From the NCBI RefSeq assembly GCF_030814225.1, contig NZ_JAUSUR010000001.1, positions 620,001 to 684,000 on the forward strand: 64,000 nt of DNA, written 5' to 3'. Every line of letters starts with the position of its first letter. The first letter of the stretch is position 1. The stretch is from Breznakia pachnodae. GTDB taxonomy: Bacteria > Bacillota_I > Bacilli_A > Erysipelotrichales > Erysipelotrichaceae. Made by a program: the position numbers and the translations under genes. The notes under the pieces are model-generated. The model saw nothing but the letters and a program-made list of their open reading frames with translations. It ran no database searches and was not told the DNA's origin. Of this stretch, positions 61,178-64,000 are shown piece after piece.

Positions 61178-64000
61178 TTAGTTTGTTTCTTTTCTTCTTC
61201 TAATAATCACTACTAATCCAAGAGGTGACATTGCCAACAATCCATACAGTATATTTACATTCGTTAAATCACCTGTATTTACAACACTTGCACTTGTTGT
61301 AGCACCACCAGTAACTGACAAGTTACCTGTAGGTGCTTTTGAAGGACTAGAGTCTTTCACATTCACAGTTAAAGAAACACTTACCTTTGCCCCACTAACG
61401 AATTCTACTTCTACATCATATGTCTTGTTTTCTAGTGTTAATAAGTAACTTTCTTTTAATGTAATCACTGTACTTCCACTTGTTACTTCATAGTTGCTCT
61501 TATCTAGTTCTTTTCCATTTACATAAACTTTTGAGAAGTTTTCTACTGGTGCATCTATCCTTGCACTTACGTTTCCTTTTCCAGTGAATACTGCAAAACT
61601 TTCTAAAATAATATAAGTTCTTTCATCAACCACTTTTTGAACTTCCTTAATTAGATTTAATAACTCATCTTTCAAATTTCCATCTGGTAAGTTATTTACT
61701 AAATCAAGCGCATCCTTAATGTCATCTTGAGTAATACCATCTTTGATTGATCCATCTGGATTAAATAAGTCATTTACTGCATCTTTTGCATCTAACATAT
61801 CTTGTGCTTTATCAATCTCTTTTTGTAGTTCATTCTTCTTATCACCATTTGGTAACTTATCTACTGCTTTTTGTGCTTCATCGATTTCAGTTTGTCCTAC
61901 ACCTGTTGCTAAGTCAGTTTTATCTTCATTGAATAAATTATCCACCTTATCTTTAGCAGTTTGCTCCATTTCATCAAGCATATCTTGAGCTTTATCAATT
62001 TCTTTTTGTAGTTCTTCTTTCTTGTCACCATCTGGCAACTGATCTACTGCTTTTTGTGCTTCATCAATCTCTGTTTGACCAACTCCATCACCTAAGCCTG
62101 TTTTGTCTTCGTTGAATAAGTTATCTACTTTATCTTGAGCATCTTCATTTCTTTGATTAAGTGTTGTTTGTGCTTCTTCTACTTTATCTTTCAAGTTATC
62201 TTTAAACGTTCCATCAGGAAGTGCATTTACGATATCTTCTATCTCTTGAATCATTTCTTCAGTAACTGTAGATTTCAAGTTGCCATCTGCATCATACATA
62301 TCATTCACTTCTTTTGATGCATCTAACATATCCTTTACAGTATTTACTATTTCTTCAAGTTGATCTTTTAGTTTTCCATCTGTAATTGAGTTTAATATCT
62401 CTTCAGCTTTACTCAGACTTTCTTCATCAACATCATCACCTAAGTTTGTACCATTTGTTTCGTCTTCTGTAATTAATCCACTAATTGGTATATATTCTGT
62501 TTTTCCTGTTGATGTATCAAAGACGATTTCTCCTGGATATACTGTATCTTCTCCATCAATTGTAACTACCATATCTTTTGGTATCGTCACCGTTCCATTT
62601 CCATTATCAACTACCGTCGTTCCATTAGGAACAGTAATATATGAACCAGATGAAATCGTACCATCACTATTCATTTCTATCTCATCAATTACATAGATAG
62701 TATCTCCATCTTTATTTGTAACTGTACTTCCTGCAGGATATGTAACTGCTTTTCCTGAATCATTTACATCAACAGTTATTTCACTTCCATTAGGTACTGT
62801 TATTGTAGTCGCTTCTCCACCAACAACAACTGTACCACCTTCATCTATTATATTTTTAGAATATGAATAATCTGCACCTGTTGTAATCTCTCCATCTTTG
62901 ATTGTGAACTCTCCAGTAAACTCATATACACCATCCCCTGTAACAACAGTACCTGAATCAAGTGTTATCGATCCATCACTATCAACATTATCTAAAGTAG
63001 CACCAATAATTAGATTCCCCTCATCATCCATAAGTGCACCTTGTGATAGATCAATGTATGAACTTACAATCATTCCACTTAAACTATTATCTTCATCATA
63101 TTTTGGCAAACCTATGGCATATTGAGCATTCATGTTAGAAGCAACAACATAATAATTTGTTGTACTGTTCCATGTAAATGCTCCTGCATTCGCAGTTAAC
63201 CTAACCATAGGACTATATGCCACTTTACTTCCTGACACATAGAATGTAGTCAATTGCTTTAAATCTGCATTTGTTGCTTTTGTTACAGTCATACTCCCTG
63301 TTAATGCTGTAAAACCATCTAAATCAACATTTGCAATATTTGTATAATGATAAAATAATGATTTTATAGTTTTTTTTGATTTATCATCAATAACCAATTC
63401 ATTCAAACTCGGATTATTATACACCCGTAAATCAGAAAGTTTAACTACATCAGTAATATTTAACTCAGTTAATTGATTATAGTAACAACCAAGTGTTACT
63501 AATTCTGATAATCCTGATAAATTCAATTTAGATATTTCATTTGTATGAATATACAGTGTTACTAATTCCGTCATGTGAGTTAAATCAAATTCCCCAGATA
63601 ATTGATTATTACTAAGATATAAGGTTTTCATTTTATTCATATTTGATAAATTCAATTCTTCTAACCTATTGCTATCTAACCTTAAGTAAGTAATTTCCTT
63701 AAGATTCTCAGTGTCCAACATTTTTATTTGATTAACATGTGCTTGTAAATTCGTAATCGCAGTTGAACCAGTGATATTTAAAATCTCCAACTTATTTCCA
63801 TAGCAATATAGAATTGTTAAACTTTTTAGACCTGACACATTCAATTCTATTAACGAGTTACTATATATTCTTATATCTGTGGCACTTTCCATATGAGATA
63901 AATCCCATGCACCACTTAATTGATTATTATACACATAAAAATGAACAATCTTTGTTAAATCACTTATATCTAAAGTAGTTAATTGATTATTATATGCTCG
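61178..64000 (-). CDS. Large leucine-rich-repeat surface protein, 5' end beyond window
   Basis: The frame stays open to the right edge (940 codons visible), so the start is missing; an internal GTG at 63934 is not a true start because the repeat pattern continues upstream. From the edge, ~230 residues are leucine-rich repeats of about 20-22 residues with YNNQL/LNLSGLSEL patterns. A beta-rich region with DGNG/TVVDNGNGTVTIP follows (~300-480). Then four or five helical repeats of ~65 residues (VDNLFNEDKT, TEIDEAQKAVDQLPDGDKKEELQKEIDKA-type) occur, similar to endotoxin C2-like spacer repeats of surface proteins. NTGDLTN, a hydrophobic stretch and RRRKE end it. Likely a wall-anchored adhesin. Confidence 0.82.
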   Translation of the reverse strand, partial: RAYNNQLTTLDISDLTKIVHFYVYNNQLSGAWDLSHMESATDIRIYSNSLIELNVSGLKSLTILYCYGNKLEILNITGSTAITNLQAHVNQIKMLDTENLKEITYLRLDSNRLEELNLSNMNKMKTLYLSNNQLSGEFDLTHMTELVTLYIHTNEISKLNLSGLSELVTLGCYYNQLTELNITDVVKLSDLRVYNNPSLNELVIDDKSKKTIKSLFYHYTNIANVDLDGFTALTGSMTVTKATNADLKQLTTFYVSGSKVAYSPMVRLTANAGAFTWNSTTNYYVVASNMNAQYAIGLPKYDEDNSLSGMIVSSYIDLSQGALMDDEGNLIIGATLDNVDSDGSITLDSGTVVTGDGVYEFTGEFTIKDGEITTGADYSYSKNIIDEGGTVVVGGEATTITVPNGSEITVDVNDSGKAVTYPAGSTVTNKDGDTIYVIDEIEMNSDGTISSGSYITVPNGTTVVDNGNGTVTIPKDMVVTIDGEDTVYPGEIVFDTSTGKTEYIPISGLITEDETNGTNLGDDVDEESLSKAEEILNSITDGKLKDQLEEIVNTVKDMLDASKEVNDMYDADGNLKSTVTEEMIQEIEDIVNALPDGTFKDNLKDKVEEAQTTLNQRNEDAQDKVDNLFNEDKTGLGDGVGQTEIDEAQKAVDQLPDGDKKEELQKEIDKAQDMLDEMEQTAKDKVDNLFNEDKTDLATGVGQTEIDEAQKAVDKLPNGDKKNELQKEIDKAQDMLDAKDAVNDLFNPDGSIKDGITQDDIKDALDLVNNLPDGNLKDELLNLIKEVQKVVDERTYIILESFAVFTGKGNVSARIDAPVENFSKVYVNGKELDKSNYEVTSGSTVITLKESYLLTLENKTYDVEVEFVSGAKVSVSLTVNVKDSSPSKAPTGNLSVTGGATTSASVVNTGDLTNVNILYGLLAMSPLGLVVIIRRRKETN

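Noticed and set aside
61743-62317. Plus-strand frames and repeated DNA in the LRR protein, considered as a CRISPR-like or ncRNA repeat
   Set aside because: The repeats are about 195 bases long, in frame, and encode similar helical protein repeats; there are no short direct repeats with unique spacers.
63934-63934. GTG as start of the LRR protein
   Set aside because: The leucine-rich repeat pattern (YNNQLTTLDISDL) continues in frame to the window edge, so the true start is outside.

Overview
This is a low-GC, almost entirely chromosomal-looking stretch of a fermentative Firmicute, most likely a gut anaerobe of the Erysipelotrichia type. That placement is an inference from base composition, strong AGGAGG-type ribosome binding sites, CcpA-type cre elements, a NADH-linked [FeFe]-hydrogenase module, and many PTS operons. 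No rRNA, tRNA, insertion sequence or CRISPR array was seen. Most genes are on the minus strand; the plus-strand genes are mostly local regulators.

Layout: 1-2237 holds the start of a hydrogenase/NADH dehydrogenase operon (HydC, then HydB cut by the left edge) with a CRP/FNR-like dyad upstream. 2490-6031 holds a small membrane protein, the UPF0237 (ACT)/UPF0210 pair, and manA with a DUF3284 protein. 6178-10745 holds two secreted/surface proteins, next to a divergent XRE regulator. 11438-15704 is an ascorbate-family PTS (IIA-IIC-IIB) joined to a split transketolase. 15887-21345 is an alpha-glucoside operon: IICB, membrane protein, GH4 phospho-alpha-glucosidase, IIA with an apparent frameshift, and two RpiR regulators. 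21526-25000 holds dGTPase and a secreted GH20 hexosaminidase. 25216-32258 is a mannose-family PTS operon with a 6-phosphogluconate dehydrogenase (likely gluconate or a related sugar acid) and a divergent RpiR regulator. 32305-39417 is a mixed block: SseB, DUF3788, AraC/GyrI proteins, a HAD-like protein, deoC, a PRD activator and a PfkB kinase.

The most unusual part is 39494-49163. First comes a type VII secretion (T7SS) effector cassette: three small helical partner proteins, two paralogous lipoproteins, a truncated copy of the effector N-terminus, and a full lipase-like effector resembling the S. aureus TslA/TilA arrangement. It is preceded by a promoter and a roughly 180-nt leader ending in an intrinsic terminator, with a complementary segment that could act as an antiterminator. 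Next to it is a MerR/GyrI drug-sensor-type regulator, a Cys-rich small protein, and an 1180-residue fusion of two TrmO-like domains to a UvrA-type ABC ATPase. The fusion is driven by a promoter with the 19-bp spacer typical of MerR control.

49181-58558 is a beta-glucoside (cellobiose-family) PTS region with three GH1 enzymes, a DeoR regulator, a ROK kinase and a second DUF3284 protein. 58565-61013 holds a second ManA, an epimerase and a GntR regulator. The right edge cuts a large leucine-rich-repeat surface protein. Overall the region couples PTS import of several sugars to phospho-glycosidases, isomerases, transketolase and epimerase that feed glycolysis and the pentose phosphate pathway, with a hydrogenase module to dispose of reductant.
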